NCBI GenBank assembly: GCA_964017235.1
Contig: OZ024928.1
Span: 89,337,566-89,401,565, forward strand
Reading direction: 5' to 3'
Source: Sabellastarte sp. h YS-2021
Lineage: Eukaryota > Annelida > Polychaeta > Sabellida > Sabellidae
DNA length: 64,000 bases
Under the pieces are notes generated by a model. That model was not told the DNA's origin. It saw only the letters and a list, made by a program, of their open reading frames with translations, and did not search any database. Of the stretch, positions 23,401-34,429 are shown piece by piece. Numbering within the stretch: position 1 is the first letter of the stretch; every line of letters starts with the position of its first letter. A program made the translations under genes and the position numbers.

Positions 23401-24990
23401 AGTAGGCCAAAGTTCACCAAACCATTTTCCCCTTAGCATAGGATACTCTAGTACTACCCTGTGGTTCAAAAATTTGCTCGAAATTTCTCTATCTCTTACA
23501 GTTTGAGAGATATTTCTGATTTTTCACATTTTCACTAAAAGTAGCAATAAAGTAGCCATTACTCACTTGTACATTGAGCAACAGTTGTGAAACTTAAATA
23601 TGTTACAGTTCACAAAAAAGTACATGAACAACATATTTGAGAGAAATTGTGTAGCTGCAATACTTTTGAAGATATAAGCCATTTACTCATTATGGTTATC
23701 ATTAAAAATTGAAAAAGTAGCTATTACTCACTTAGCTATGGAGATACACTTCCAAATTACTGACCATGTTGTAGTTGTGGAGAAAGTAGCTGAACATCAT
23801 ATTGGAACAAAATTGTGTAGCTGCAATACTTTTGAAGATATAAGCCATTTACTCATTGACAGTTAAAAGTCATATAATTATATTAGGTAAAAGCGCTATT
23901 ACTCACTCAAAAGTAGGCCAAAGTTCACCAAACCTTTCCCCCCTTAGCAATAGGATACTCTAGTACTACCCTGTGGGTCAAAAATTTGCTCGAAATTGCT
24001 CTATATCTTACGGTTTGAGAGATATTTCTGATTTTTCACATTTTCACTAAAAGTAGCAATAAAGTAGCCATTACTCACTTGTACATCGACCAACAGTTGT
24101 GAAACTTAAATATGTTACAGTTCACAAAAAAGTACATGAACAACATATTTGAGAGAAATTGTGTAGCTACAATACTTTTGAAGATATAAGCAATTTACTC
24201 ATTATGGTTATCATTAAAAATTGAAAAAGTAGCTATTACTCACTTAGCTATAGAGATACACTTCCAAACTACTGGCCATGTTGTAGCAGTGGAGAAAGTA
24301 GCTGAACAACATATTGGAACAAAATTGTGTAGCTGCAATACTTTTGAAGATATAAGCCATTTACTCATTATGGTTATCATTAAAAACTGAAAAAGTAGCT
24401 ATTACTCACTTAGCTATGGAGATACACTTCCAAACTACTGACCATGTTGTAGCAGAGGAGAAAGTAGCCGAACAACATATTGGAACAAAATTGTGTAGCT
24501 GCAATACTTTTGAAGATATAAGCCATTTACTCATTATGGTTATCATTAAAAATTGAAAAAGTAGCTATTACTCACTTAGCTATGGAGATACACTTGCAAA
24601 CTACTGACCATGTTGTAGCTGTGGAGAAAGTAGCTGAACAACATATTGGAACAAAATTGTGTAGCTGCAATACTTATGAAGATATAAGCCATTTACTCAT
24701 TATGGTTATAATTAAAAATTGACAAAGTAGCTATTACTCACTTAGCTATGGAGATACACTTCCAAACTACTGACCATGTTGTAGCTGTGGAGAAAGTAGC
24801 TGAACAACATATTAGAACAAAATACTGTAAATGCAATAGTTTCAGAGTTATAAGCCATATAATTATATTAGCTAAAATAGCTATTACTCACTCAAAAGTA
24901 GGCCAAAGTTCACCAAACCCCAAAAATATTGAAGAGCAAAAAAATTCATTAGGACTTGTGATTTACCAAAAATGTGTAACTGTAGTAGTT
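23401..24990 (+). repeat. 164-bp satellite array
   Basis: Units marked by AGCTATTACTCACTTAGCTA recur at 24234, 24398, 24562 and 24728 (period 164). They carry AACATATTGGAACAAAATTG and AGATATAAGCCATTTACTCA. A larger unit of about 530 bp (from 'ggccaaagttcaccaaacc' at 23403 and 23922) is also duplicated. The 86-codon ORF at 24748-25008 is a reading of this array. Confidence 0.88.
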
Positions 24991-24998
24991 TCAGAGAA

Positions 24999-25092
24999 AA
25001 CTGCGTGACACACGCACGCACGCACACACGCACGTACACACGCACATGGTGCAAATTATGATCTCCCTCCGGCGAGCCGGGTGGGAGATAAT
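24999..25092 (+). repeat. CA/CG microsatellite and terminal GC hairpin
   Basis: A (CACACG)-type microsatellite at 25008-25045 is followed by a hairpin. Its outer arms are ATCTCCC (25061-25067) and GGGAGAT (25083-25089), with CCGGC/GCCGG inside. This looks like the 3' end of the element that carries the array. Similar ends occur at 35354-35374 and 51833-51858. Confidence 0.7.
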
Positions 25093-25177
25093 AAAGTGTG
25101 ACAAATAGGAATGTAAAAAAAATAATCGCATTTACAATAATATTTATGGATTAATAAAAGAAACCGGTCTTTATAAT

Positions 25178-25334
25178 AGAAATAAAGTTCTCAGGTTCGT
25201 ACTTTATGACCTCTATAAAAGGACGGAACTTCCGGCATATTGGACTCACCCTCCACGCTCATTCATTATATCTGCCGGAAGTACAGTCCTTTTATAGAGG
25301 TCATAAACTACTACCCCCTGGGACTTTATTTCTA
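25178..25334. mobile_element. Palindromic MITE, 157 bp
   Basis: Inverted arms of about 60 bp. The left arm starts TAGAAATAAAGT and contains TATGACCTCTATAAAAGGAC and CTTCCGGCA. The right arm carries their inverses. Arm identity is high, with a few mismatches. It is non-coding and would fold as one long hairpin. Confidence 0.85.
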
Positions 25335-26642
25335 CATTCACATATGTATGATACCTACCGTAAATTTCCAAAATAACGCCCAGGTTCAAGTAAACGCCTG
25401 GTTCAAATTAACGCCTGGTACCAAGCACACTCTTTACAATTTATAACAATGTTTTTGTATTTCAAAAGAACACCTGGTTCAATTTAACACCTGGTCTGAA
25501 ACCATTTGAAAATAATTAACCCCCGGGCCATATTTTGAAAAAAATATGGTATGTCTTAATACAATTGAATTTTTAACTGGCCCATTACTTTGATATATTT
25601 AAGCTTATTATATAAGCTTGGGTAATGGAAATGAATAATCACACTCCTTGTGAAATTTCAAATCTATTCTTATCTGAAACATAATACGGCCATTATTTTA
25701 CGTTCATTCTGATGGATCTCTTAAAATTTTTTTTAATTAATTGAATTATCTTTTAGTTAAAATTTCCACTCGACTGTGCATCATTTACATCTACACTCAA
25801 AGAATCAACTACACAAAAGGTTTTTGCATTGGCAAAAACTAAGCATCCCACAGGAAATGAAGTGTATAATGGTCAAAAAGATTTTTTTTTTTTTTTTTTT
25901 TTTTTGGGGGGGGGGATCCTGTATACAGCATACTGTACACACCTAAGCTGGCTCATTTTCAGGTAACCTTAACATGAACATGGGATTTTTTGAAGCTTTA
26001 AAATCAATTTTCATACTTCAATAACTTATTGAACCCAAGTAAGTTTCTTAATGTGATTAGATAGCTATGTACATTTTTAAAAGAGTAAATTTCAGCATGT
26101 TTTGTTTTACTAAATGATAATCAAATGGCGATTATCAGACGACAATAAAAGCTCAATTGATCTGAAATTCATCATTTGCCTAAATTTTTGGGAAAGCACT
26201 TACCAAATTTGACCTATATTTCATACTTTCTCAGAAAATCTGGTGTAAGGGAAGTACAAGAAACAAATTATTTTTATAAGGTGACCTTGATAAAGGTCAA
26301 AGGTCAAATTTACACCTGTCAAGAGATTTTCCCAAGCTTATAGATCATGACTGCCAACAATTACTTTCGTATGCCTTAAGAGAGATACTCAAACTAAAAA
26401 ATACTGTGGCGGCATATGCTGCCTGAAAATTGAGCAACACTTTCCCCTTTTCAAGAGATGTCTAATAATTGGCACACAGAAGAGCCATTAACTACTAACA
26501 TTGCCAGCTATGGTACAGCATAATGTAAACAGCTGTCATTTCAGGTCCACAGACAGCAGAAAAGAGTTAAGTTGAAACACTGTTTCAACTAATGTTGAAA
26601 TGTGAACAATTCTCAATCAGCAAACTTGTGTAAGACCTAATT
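25335..26642. other. NSA2 intron sequence with short repeats
   Basis: At 25370-25510 a short phrase (AACGCCTGGTTCAA-like) recurs five or six times. A long T run followed by G (25881-25915) is low complexity. The rest is AT-rich with no gene seen. A DR1-like AGGTCAAAGGTCA occurs at 26295-26307. Confidence 0.55.
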
Positions 26643-26966
26643 TGTAACAAATTTTATTGTAATTTAACTTTTTACAAGTTAAATACTTACCTTATCCTCA
26701 CAAGTGCTTGTTTGTTTTGTGGAGCAAAACACATCGACCGACAAGAATTTTTTAAGGAAATATTCTTGTCACAATAGGTGACCCCTTGTCTGCGCATGTC
26801 CGCGCTTGCGCAGTACTCATTGTCGACAGACGATCGTCGAGAGCTCTTCATTATATTTTTGGACCCCAGAAAACAAATTATGCGGGGAGGTAGGGTGGGT
26901 TTATCCTTGTGAGGATAAGGTAAGTATTTAACTTGTAAAAAGTTAAACTACAATAAAATTTGTTAC
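26643..26966. mobile_element. Miniature DIRS-like inverted-repeat element
   Basis: About 324 bp with near-perfect inverted arms of about 62 bp (TGTAACAAATTTTATTG at the left, its inverse at the right). Its interior (26690-26870) matches the inner part of the DIRS terminal repeat at 31370-31540, inverted. It abuts the larger DIRS element at 26968. It may be a solo terminal relic or the outer part of the DIRS end. Confidence 0.6.
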
Positions 26967-26967
26967 A

Positions 26968-27011
26968 TTTTATTGCGTAAAATAGCCTTACCTTATCCTC
27001 ACAAGTGCTTG
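26968..27011 (-). repeat. DIRS element 1, inverted terminal repeat (3' side)
   Basis: Forty-four bases starting TTTTATTGCGTAAAATAGCC on the plus strand and ending CACAAGTGCTTG. They match the inverse of 31517-31560. The first 11 bases are shared with the ends of the second DIRS element at 58231. Confidence 0.85.
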
Positions 27012-27339
27012 AATACAACCATAACAGGTGGAGGGTATTTGTTTTGGCCACACTGTTAGATGATTGTCAGACAAGGGGTCACCAAATAAAGCACTTGATA
27101 AGAGGATAAGATAAGCTTCCATACACCACATCTTACGTTATATATTACTTCTTCATCACAGATAAGTAATTTGCTAACCTCAACAAGAGATCCATGATGT
27201 GGTCGTCATTGTTGCTGCTGTTGCTGTTGTAGACAATTTTACAACAAATCATATAGCAGTATTAACATCACCCGGTATTGGCCGGAGATGTCTGCATGAC
27301 ATCAAGCCTTCCTTAAAAGATATGAGCAAGAGATTCTTC

Positions 27340-27760
27340 CCCTCCTTGAAGTACTTGTACTGTCTCGATAGTAACTAAGTACTGTAAGAGGGCAGAGTGT
27401 CACAACATCAGTCCAACGTCAGCTCAAGAAAGGTTTGTGAGCTGGAATGACCACTGGTTTGAGCCATATGGGCCATCAGAAGCCAACTGGTTCTTGCTAA
27501 AAGGCAGGAGAAGGAGACTTTCCCTTTTCTCCAAGCAGTAGTCCTGTCCAAGAAGGATCTAAGTGCTGTAAGAGGACAACGAATCATGTGTCCAGGCAAT
27601 TTGAGTTCAGGAATGATCTAGAGCTGAAGTGACCACTGGAGCCAATCTAGACCAATTGAGGCTAATAGGACCTTGCTGAAAAGGTAGGTAGGAGGGAGAA
27701 ACTGTAACCTCCTTCCAATGAGGCTTGTGTTTGAAGGAGCCAAAGTCCCAGAATACACTT
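27340..27760 (-). pseudogene. DIRS tyrosine recombinase remnant, internally duplicated
   Basis: The minus-strand reading CPLTALRSFLDRT parallels CPVRALRYYLDRT in the second DIRS element (63190-63230). A stretch of about 190 bp is repeated in tandem (CTGTAAGAGG at 27382 and 27569), both copies covering this recombinase segment. Catalytic H-x-x-R and Tyr are not evident. Confidence 0.6.
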
Positions 27761-28189
27761 TACCTTGTTTTTGCCAGATGCCAATGCCATTGCAACAGTC
27801 TTGCAAGTCAAACTTTTTTAGACTGACCTCCTTTAAAGGTTAATAAGGAGCCTTTTGTGAAAACCAACAGAAGCAAAGGCAAATCCCTTGATGCTACACC
27901 TCTGTTAGCAGTGGGCTTCTCTCTATAAACACTTGCAATAGGCCTATAAAGATCCAGGCTTTTGCTCAACTCCTGCACAAAAAGATATAAATGATCAGCT
28001 ATGGCTGCTGCGAAGCCAGCAATAGTGGCAGGTTTCAGATTTTTGCAAGTAAATGGATCAAAAAATCTGGTATATTTGAGACAGTAGGCTCTGAGATGGC
28101 CACCTTATTCCGTTGGTACCAGAGCTCAAAATGGCCCATCATGACTCATACATTTCCAAGATGAGGGTCCTTGAGGTGCCCTAAATCTC

Positions 28190-28610
28190 TCTACCCCCTG
28201 CTCAGAGAATGATATAAGAGATTCTGAGTGGTGTTAAGGTGCCAAGCATGAAGGTGCCAATGCAACAGATTCTGATGGTATTTCTGACTGAATGGCTGTT
28301 TCTGAGACCAGTGAAGTAGCTGTAATGGAGGTGTGGTTGATTGATTCACCAGATCCCAAAACCAATACATCATGGGCCACCAAGGGGCCACTACAATCAT
28401 TTTGCACCTGGTGTTCACTTGTTCAATGACTTTTTGGAATGAGTGGTACAGGACAAGAAGCCTAGCAGTCCAGACCCTCCAACAAGATGTTTAATGCATC
28501 TATGTTCAGAGCATTTGCATCTGGGACTGGCAACATAGAATGGAAGTTTGTGATTCATATTGGTGGCAACATCTCTACCATTGGTATTTGCCAAACTATG
28601 CAAATCAAAT
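28190..28610 (-). pseudogene. DIRS post-RNase H region remnant
   Basis: Two minus-strand fragments, MNHKLPFYVASP (28415-28603) and CKMIVVAPWWP with WFWDLV (28191-28418), correspond in order to FNNKLPMFVSPVPDP and CKRIILIASGWP with CFWDLV in the second DIRS element (62190-62420). The reading frame changes between them. Confidence 0.75.
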
Positions 28611-28629
28611 GGAACATTTTAAGATGAAG

Positions 28630-29060
28630 AGACCACCCTGTCTGTATTATTTTGTCCTTTCTGGAGAGGCTGACTGTCATGACATTTAGACAACCCTGAA
28701 TATCTCTGGCTCATATAGGAATATCTCGAGGGTTGCAGTAGGTCAAGATGCAGCATACCTGCATAAAAAACCTATTGTTGATTTGTGCCAAACTTGCACA
28801 TTGTCTTGAACCAGAGAGGAAGTAAGAACCATTCTGTACGGATTACTTTGTCCCTTCTGTAGAGGTTATTGACTATGACATTTAAGAAACCCAGAATATG
28901 TGTATCTCCTATGAGTATTTTTTAAGGATTGCAATAGGCCAGGATGCGCCAAGCCTTTGTCCCTTCTGAAGAGGATGTTAGCTCTAATACTTAAGCAACC
29001 CACAATATGTCTGTCTCTTTTGAGTATATTTCAAGGATTGCAGTAGGCCAAGATGCGCCA
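28630..29060 (+). repeat. Triplicated segment inside DIRS element 1
   Basis: A unit ending GATTGCAGTAGGCCAAGATG recurs at about 28732, 28926 and 29035, each preceded by TTTGTCCCTTCTG-like text. It lies just past the RNase H remnant, so the expansion is internal to the retroelement. Confidence 0.7.
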
Positions 29061-29353
29061 AACTAGGAGGTACATGTGCCCCCCCCCCCTCTTTTGTTTG
29101 TTCAGATAACCAAACACAGTGGTGTTGTCTGATGCTATCAGAATTCTTTTGTGTAGAATTTGTCTTGAAGGCTTTTAAGGGCTGAACACACTGCCTTCAG
29201 TTGTAGGACATTGAAATGTAATATATACATTTGAACTGTCCAAAAGCCACTGACTGTGATGCTTTTAGATGGGATCATCAACCCTGGTTTAATGCATCTA
29301 CGAAAATAAGGGAATTGTGCCCCTGTGTATAGAAAGGGCATCCTATTTCCCAT
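29060..29353 (-). pseudogene. DIRS RNase H remnant
   Basis: Minus-strand readings HFNVLQLKAVCSALKSLQ and, after a frame change, ILIASDNTTVFGYLNKQ match the DIRS RNase H motifs INYLELKAVFLALKEFQ and VATDNSTVVSYINK of the second element. In the first motif Glu is replaced by Gln (LQLKA for LELKA), so one acidic catalytic residue looks lost. Confidence 0.75.
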
Positions 29354-29619
29354 TTTTTGGCATTTTCCAGCACTGAATATGCTTTTTCAGAAGGATTTGA
29401 AACAGGAATTCTCAGAACTAGTGACTGGAGATATTGCCAGTTTTTTTCTAGATATCATTGAAAGGCACACATACATCACTGACCCACTGGTGTAGTGTTT
29501 TCCAAAGATGCTAGTATCCCTACCTGGGATATAAGCAATCTTGGTTGTTTGTGAAGAGATCTCCATGTCTCTAGATTTCTCTGGTACTTAATTTATTTGT
29601 GTTAGCAAGAAGTTTCCTT

Positions 29620-29850
29620 GTACCAAAACGCAGTGGTAACCTAGGAAATCAATACTTGTGTGGACTCGAGTTTGGATTTTTGTCAGAAATTTATCACTAA
29701 GTCGAGTTGTTGAATAATTTGGATGAGTTCTTTGATTTGAAGCAAATACTGGTGTCTTTTACGTACTCTTAACAACCAGTGGTCCAGGTAAATGGTGAAC
29801 TCATATTCCGCGAAACAGAAGAATGAGTTTTTTGCCTCTCCTACTACTGG
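29620..29850 (-). pseudogene. DIRS reverse transcriptase remnant, catalytic box YLDH
   Basis: The minus strand around 29776-29790 reads TIYLDHWLLRVRKRHQ, parallel to YQYLDDWLVRARSHQ in the second element. The second Asp of the Y-x-D-D box is His here, so the polymerase would be inactive. A stop follows about 30 codons on (VINF-stop). Confidence 0.75.
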
Positions 29851-30272
29851 CGTAGAGGGGTGGTCGCTAACCTAACTTCAGTGCTTTGAATTGGTTTGAC
29901 CGTGTACATTAAACTGAAGTAGATGTTGAGAATCCTGTGAATCGATACATTAAAGAACGCATCTTATGTAACCGAATTTCTAATAATTTCTGCTGTCTCC
30001 AGTTTAAATGATGCGACAAGCAGGTATTTATTGACATAGTAAACGAACTTCACTCGTGGACAGTGACCGTTGAAGTCGTAGTAAGAAATCAATTCACGAC
30101 ACTGAGATCTATCATAGGTCGTCATTAGCCGAGTTTCTATACAAGAAATAAACTGCCATAGAAACCTGGAGTTCTGCAATTGTTGAGTGGATAAATCGCT
30201 TTCTTTTGAAGCATTTGGCAGAAGTATTTAAGCGTTATATTTAGTACTGTAGCCATGTTTTCCTGTCTGACG

Positions 30273-31421
30273 TCATCGCTTTGCATTGTGGGTAGTACAG
30301 GCATTGCTGAATTCGATTGGGGAGTAATTCAACAACTCCATCTCAAGATTCGCACAACTCTGGGATGGCAATAAAAATATCCCATCACTGCGAGTAACAC
30401 TGCAAGAAGAGCCTCCATGGTGACTTGCATTAATGTAGCCACATTCTTCTGTATCCATCTCTCCTGGTAAACTAGGAAGAGTGATTATATGAAGATCTGT
30501 AAAATTACTGCTCGTCCTGGGTCTCAATGTTTTCCTTCTACATATCAGAGGGTAACAGGACAAATAATTACTGGACATAGCCCCTGTCCTGTATATACTT
30601 CTGCAAAACACACTTGTAAAGGTTGGCAGCAAGGACTTCAACACCAAATCTCATCTAGCCAGTTTGATCTTCGTTGAGTTTGCAGAAGAATTAACTCAAA
30701 AGTCACAGTATTCCTTCCATTGGAGACATGGCCATAGGAAGGTTTTATTATCTAGTAGATAGTTATTGCAATTCTTCAACAGGGCTGAAAAGACAAGCAG
30801 TGCACATACTGCCCCAAAGATGTCTGTTGGATCTTCATCCAAATTTACAGCAAAGGAAGGTAATCTGTCCCTATTTTCATGTCTGAGAAGCAGGAAGTTC
30901 ACTGTACCTGCTGTGAAGCAAAATAATAACTGCAAGGATCCGTGGATGCGCTTCTGTAGTCCTTCTTGTGGAGGGAGACCTGTTACTGTACCAGAGTGGC
31001 GCTCCACCCCCAGTAAAGAATGTACGACCTGCGTTGCCAAGACAACTGCATTCTTTCTTCTTTGTTTTCCACTGAAAACTTTACAGCAAAGTCTTCTCTG
31101 CATCCCTTTCATCGACAAGGAGGTAGTTCCAGTCGAATAATGGGCGAGTACAGCGGAAGATATACACCGTCTTCCACTGAAGACTTTACAGCAACATCTT
31201 CTTGCACATCTTATTCTGACCCTTTTCAGGACAAGGGAGGCAGAATAGTGGTAGTACCATTCGAATAATGGATAACTACAGGTAGGTGCACGCTTCAAAA
31301 CTTCATAGATTTTCATCTGTATATGGGCGATAATAAGAAAAAATACGTGTTGCTCCCACATCGACCAAAAATATAATGAAGAGCTCTTGACGATCGTCCG
31401 TCGACAACGAGTACTGCGCAA
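30273..31421 (-). other. Unrecognised 5' ORFs of DIRS element 1
   Basis: Two minus-strand ORFs, 30696-31421 (241 codons, the longest in the window) and 30273-30647 (124 codons). They sit where a DIRS Gag would be. The first contains two similar blocks (CCKVFSG twice), from a short tandem repeat, and begins in the terminal repeat. I recognise no zinc knuckle or other domain. They may be non-coding leader. A perfect TGACGTCA lies at about 30268-30275. Confidence 0.3.
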
Positions 31422-31516
31422 GCACGGAAATGCGCAGACAAGGGGTCACCTATTGTGACAAGAATATTTCCTTAAAAAATTCTTGTCGGTCGATATGTTT
31501 TGCTCCACAAAACAAA

Positions 31517-31560
31517 CAAGCACTTGTGAGGATAAGGTAAGGCTATTTTACGCAATAAAA
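31517..31560 (-). repeat. DIRS element 1, inverted terminal repeat (5' side)
   Basis: The inverse of 26968-27011 over 44 bases, ending CGCAATAAAA on the plus strand. The likeness to the miniature element extends inward to about 31370. Confidence 0.85.
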
Positions 31561-32423
31561 ATAATCCTATAGGAATTTTTGAACAACAGTACTTTTATAC
31601 CATTACTCATCTCTGAAATCACTGCTCTTTTAAGCATAATAATAAGAAAATATGCCATTTCCTTGTTAAAAGTTGAAAAGAATATGGCTCATTTGAGGTC
31701 ATATTTACAAGAGCTTGCAAAACTGTTGATGTCAAATAAGAAGATAGTACTCTTCCTAATAACGAACACTGAACTGTTCGCTACTGTTGCTGCATTCTCT
31801 CAGCTATTCACGACTCCTATATAGGAGTTTGTGATCTGTAAATATGCAAGAACGGTGTTCATGTGGTATTAATCACTTGTAAGTACAGTACTTCCCTAAG
31901 CTTTCCTAATTTGTGACCTTCACCTATAATTTTAACAAAGATGCAGAATATATGTGCTTTGGTTATAAAAAAAAAACCCATGGAATAAATTGTTTTAATA
32001 TTTTAAATATTGACATTAACTTCAGAAGATATATGACAAATAAAATATATGTATTAAATAGTGGATAGCAAATTACTGTTATTGCTTTTATTTCTTCATC
32101 TTTGTTCTGTTTGTTTACATAAACATGTAAACATACAGGTGGTGAACAGCAAAGAATGCTTTCCTCCTCCCATTGGTAGACACAAACTCACGAGTGGTAA
32201 ATACCACCTGAAAGAATGCAGCATCTATTCCACAATGATTACTTCATTACTCCCTCAAGGCCTATAATCCAATGCTGCAGATTTCTTGAACAATTTTAAA
32301 TCTTCATTTAAAGGAATAGACAAATATGTCTAACCTTTATCACAGGATGTTATTTACCATACAAATCACAAGCAAGTCCAAAATTTATTTCTATACTGTT
32401 AGATTTGTTTGTGTGTTCCTTAC
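31561..32423 (-). other. NSA2 intron, 5' side of the 12.4-kb intron
   Basis: AT-rich. The short plus-strand ORFs have no motif. Nothing defined. Confidence 0.55.
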
Positions 32424-32508
32424 TTTTAGTTTTTCCTGTCTTGACCACTCTGAACACCTCAGCCTCACTCTGTGCTTTCACCTTTGGAAGAGGTACCTCC
32501 CATTTACC
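32424..32508 (-). CDS. NSA2: NSA2 exon: middle segment
   Basis: Twenty-eight codons plus one base. It begins GKWEVPLPKVKAQSEAEVF after a tcttacag acceptor and ends KTGKTK before gtaagg. Human NSA2 has GKWEVPLPKVRAQ at the same place. Phase 0 at entry follows the KRKEKA end of the preceding exon. The overlapping plus-strand ORFs are shadows. Confidence 0.97.
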
Positions 32509-33689
32509 CTGTAAGAATATATCATATAATGAGTGGCACACAACTCCCATTTATCCTGAAAAACATACAATATCAATAACTGAATAACCTACAACACACC
32601 AGCTGACAAAATTACAGAAAGCAAGACATTAAAAAATTCTTTCAGTAGTACAAATTGAAATTTTCACAAAACATTAACTTTAGGTATTTTAACAAATGAA
32701 ATTGGATAGGGCAAGTTCACTCCTTGTAAAAAAATCTAATGTGTAGAAATTTTCAAGTTAAAAACTAACCATTATAGATATTAATGTGAATTCAATTTCC
32801 AAAACTTTAAACTTCATGAATTTTTTTTCCAGCTAAAATGTCCACTTGTACATTATTTCAAACACTTGACAGTCAATTTTCTGATAATCTTACCAAGTGC
32901 TCTTTTGAACACCAGAAACTGTTCTTGAAAGAACTTTTTTTCAATTTTAGTATATTCTGACAGTATGGCACAGCAAATTCTCATTCAATGGTCTGAAGCC
33001 AAAATCAAAAATTTAAAATAAATTGAAAGTGTGGCCTTGGTTATTCATAGGTCTAGTGGAAGGTACCCAAGGGCAACCACAACTGAAAGGCTTGGGGTTT
33101 GAGGGATCATTGGAGGATAACATCTGTTGACTGATTTCATTTCATATTCTAATATATGGAGAGAAAGTAAGTCTCAAACAGAAAAATGTGAGGATTTGCC
33201 AAAAACTAAACTTATGGAAAAGAGAAACGCACCTCTTCCTGGCAATACTGAAAGTCAAATATTAACATTGGGTGCATTTTATACTACTGTTGAACAGTCT
33301 TACAGTACAAAAAACATCCTATTCCTTGTGTTTCTATCTGACAGCAAAAAATAATTACAGACTTTTCCTTGCCTTTCTGTTTGAACAGACTGAACTGAAC
33401 TTGATCATTGTAGCAGTTTAGTTGCCTTGTGGTTTAATTTACTAAAGTTGAGCAGTGTGAAACTTAAATGTTATGTTATTCATTTTATCCAGGACAAGCT
33501 TAAAAGATGCACTCCGAGTGGCATTTTAAGTTAGCTCTGGCAGAGGGCACATGACAAATGTAAGGATTATATTGGATAGGGATTCCAGACAGATGGACAG
33601 ACATTTTTTGGAATTTGCTAATATAGATGGTCAATATTTATAGCGTTTTCTATGAAAGTGCTTGATCATGCTTAAAAGTGTTTTATACC
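32509..33689 (-). other. NSA2 intron
   Basis: Unique AT-rich DNA. The plus-strand ORF at 33127-33354 has no recognised motif. Confidence 0.55.
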
Positions 33690-33990
33690 AACATTTATTT
33701 TCTCACGTTTCTGTTTCATCAAGTTGGAGAGTACTTTAACTTAACAGCATTTTTCTTGACATGTATTATAGTCGTGGCCTATTTCATGCATTTCTGTTTG
33801 ATCAAGTTATGACCATATTCGCTAGTTACAGCCTTTTCCTTGTATTCCTGTTGATATTGGGAAGTTTTTTTATACTTGAAGAAAGCCTTTCCATTGAATT
33901 TCTGTTTCACCATATTAGACAGTATATTTTACTTGTGGCCCTTTCCTTATGTTTCTGTTTTATCATGTTGGGCAGTAGTTTATTACTTAC
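33690..33990 (-). repeat. Five decayed tandem copies of an NSA2 exon end plus donor
   Basis: Just inside the intron after the 33991-34141 exon, the minus strand repeats that exon's last ~37 bases together with ~17 intron bases. Copies start near 33975, 33922, 33864, about 33812 and about 33735. The first copy lies exactly 54 bases from the original and stays in frame, reading [12 protein letters not shown] against [12 protein letters not shown] in the exon. Its donor GT is lost (GCCACAAGT). The third copy keeps GCTGTAACT. Later copies carry deletions and stops. Confidence 0.8.
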
Positions 33991-34141
33991 AGCCTTTTCC
34001 TTGCGTTTTTGTTTGATCATGTTCGACAGTACTTTTGCCCGGGACTGGCCTTCTCTGTCCAACAAATAAGCTGGCACTGCTCCATCAGGGACCTCATCTT
34101 CCTTCTTCTGTTTGGTCTTGCGTTCTTCATGCATTTTAATC
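33991..34141 (-). CDS. NSA2: NSA2 exon: basic central region
   Basis: One base completes a Thr codon, then 50 codons. They start [13 protein letters not shown] and include [20 protein letters not shown], then [11 protein letters not shown], a signature block of NSA2. The acceptor is ttttgatag and the donor gtaagt. The block is highly basic, as expected for a pre-rRNA-binding assembly factor. The open frame continues past the donor only because of the tandem exon-end copies at 33690-33990. Confidence 0.97.
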
Positions 34142-34429
34142 CTATCAAAATTGGTAGAAATAAGAAGATACTCACAACCTTCTGCAATTTGATTGAGGCA
34201 ACACTCTTCTTTAAAGGGAGACTTTGGAGGTATGAACATGTTTATATAAACACCTTATGGAGCTGATTAATAGTCCACTAAATTCTAACATATGAATTCC
34301 CAATAATTGGAGATGCCCATACCCACAGCCAGGGGAAACAGTTTTTAACACCTTGAGATACATAAGAAGTGACACAGTACAAAGGTCAGGAGACTTCCAG
34401 AGCAAAAAGTGTAACATAATGTTGCACAT

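Larger units (their letters stand above)
26968..31560 (-). mobile_element. Decayed DIRS-like tyrosine-recombinase retroelement (element 1)
   Basis: A 4.6-kb minus-strand element inside the 12.4-kb NSA2 intron, bounded by 44-bp inverted repeats. Reading on the minus strand gives, in DIRS order, RT remnant (29620-29850), RNase H remnant (29060-29353), the conserved region after RNase H (28190-28610) and tyrosine recombinase remnant (27340-27760). All parts are broken by stops and frameshifts. The first 1.3 kb (30270-31420) holds long but unrecognised ORFs. Similarity to the element at 58231-63963 supports the call. Confidence 0.82.

Noticed and set aside
30696..31421. Longest ORF (241 codons) as a host gene
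   Set aside because: It begins in a DIRS terminal repeat, has internal duplicated blocks and no recognisable domain, so it is reported only as an unknown part of the element.
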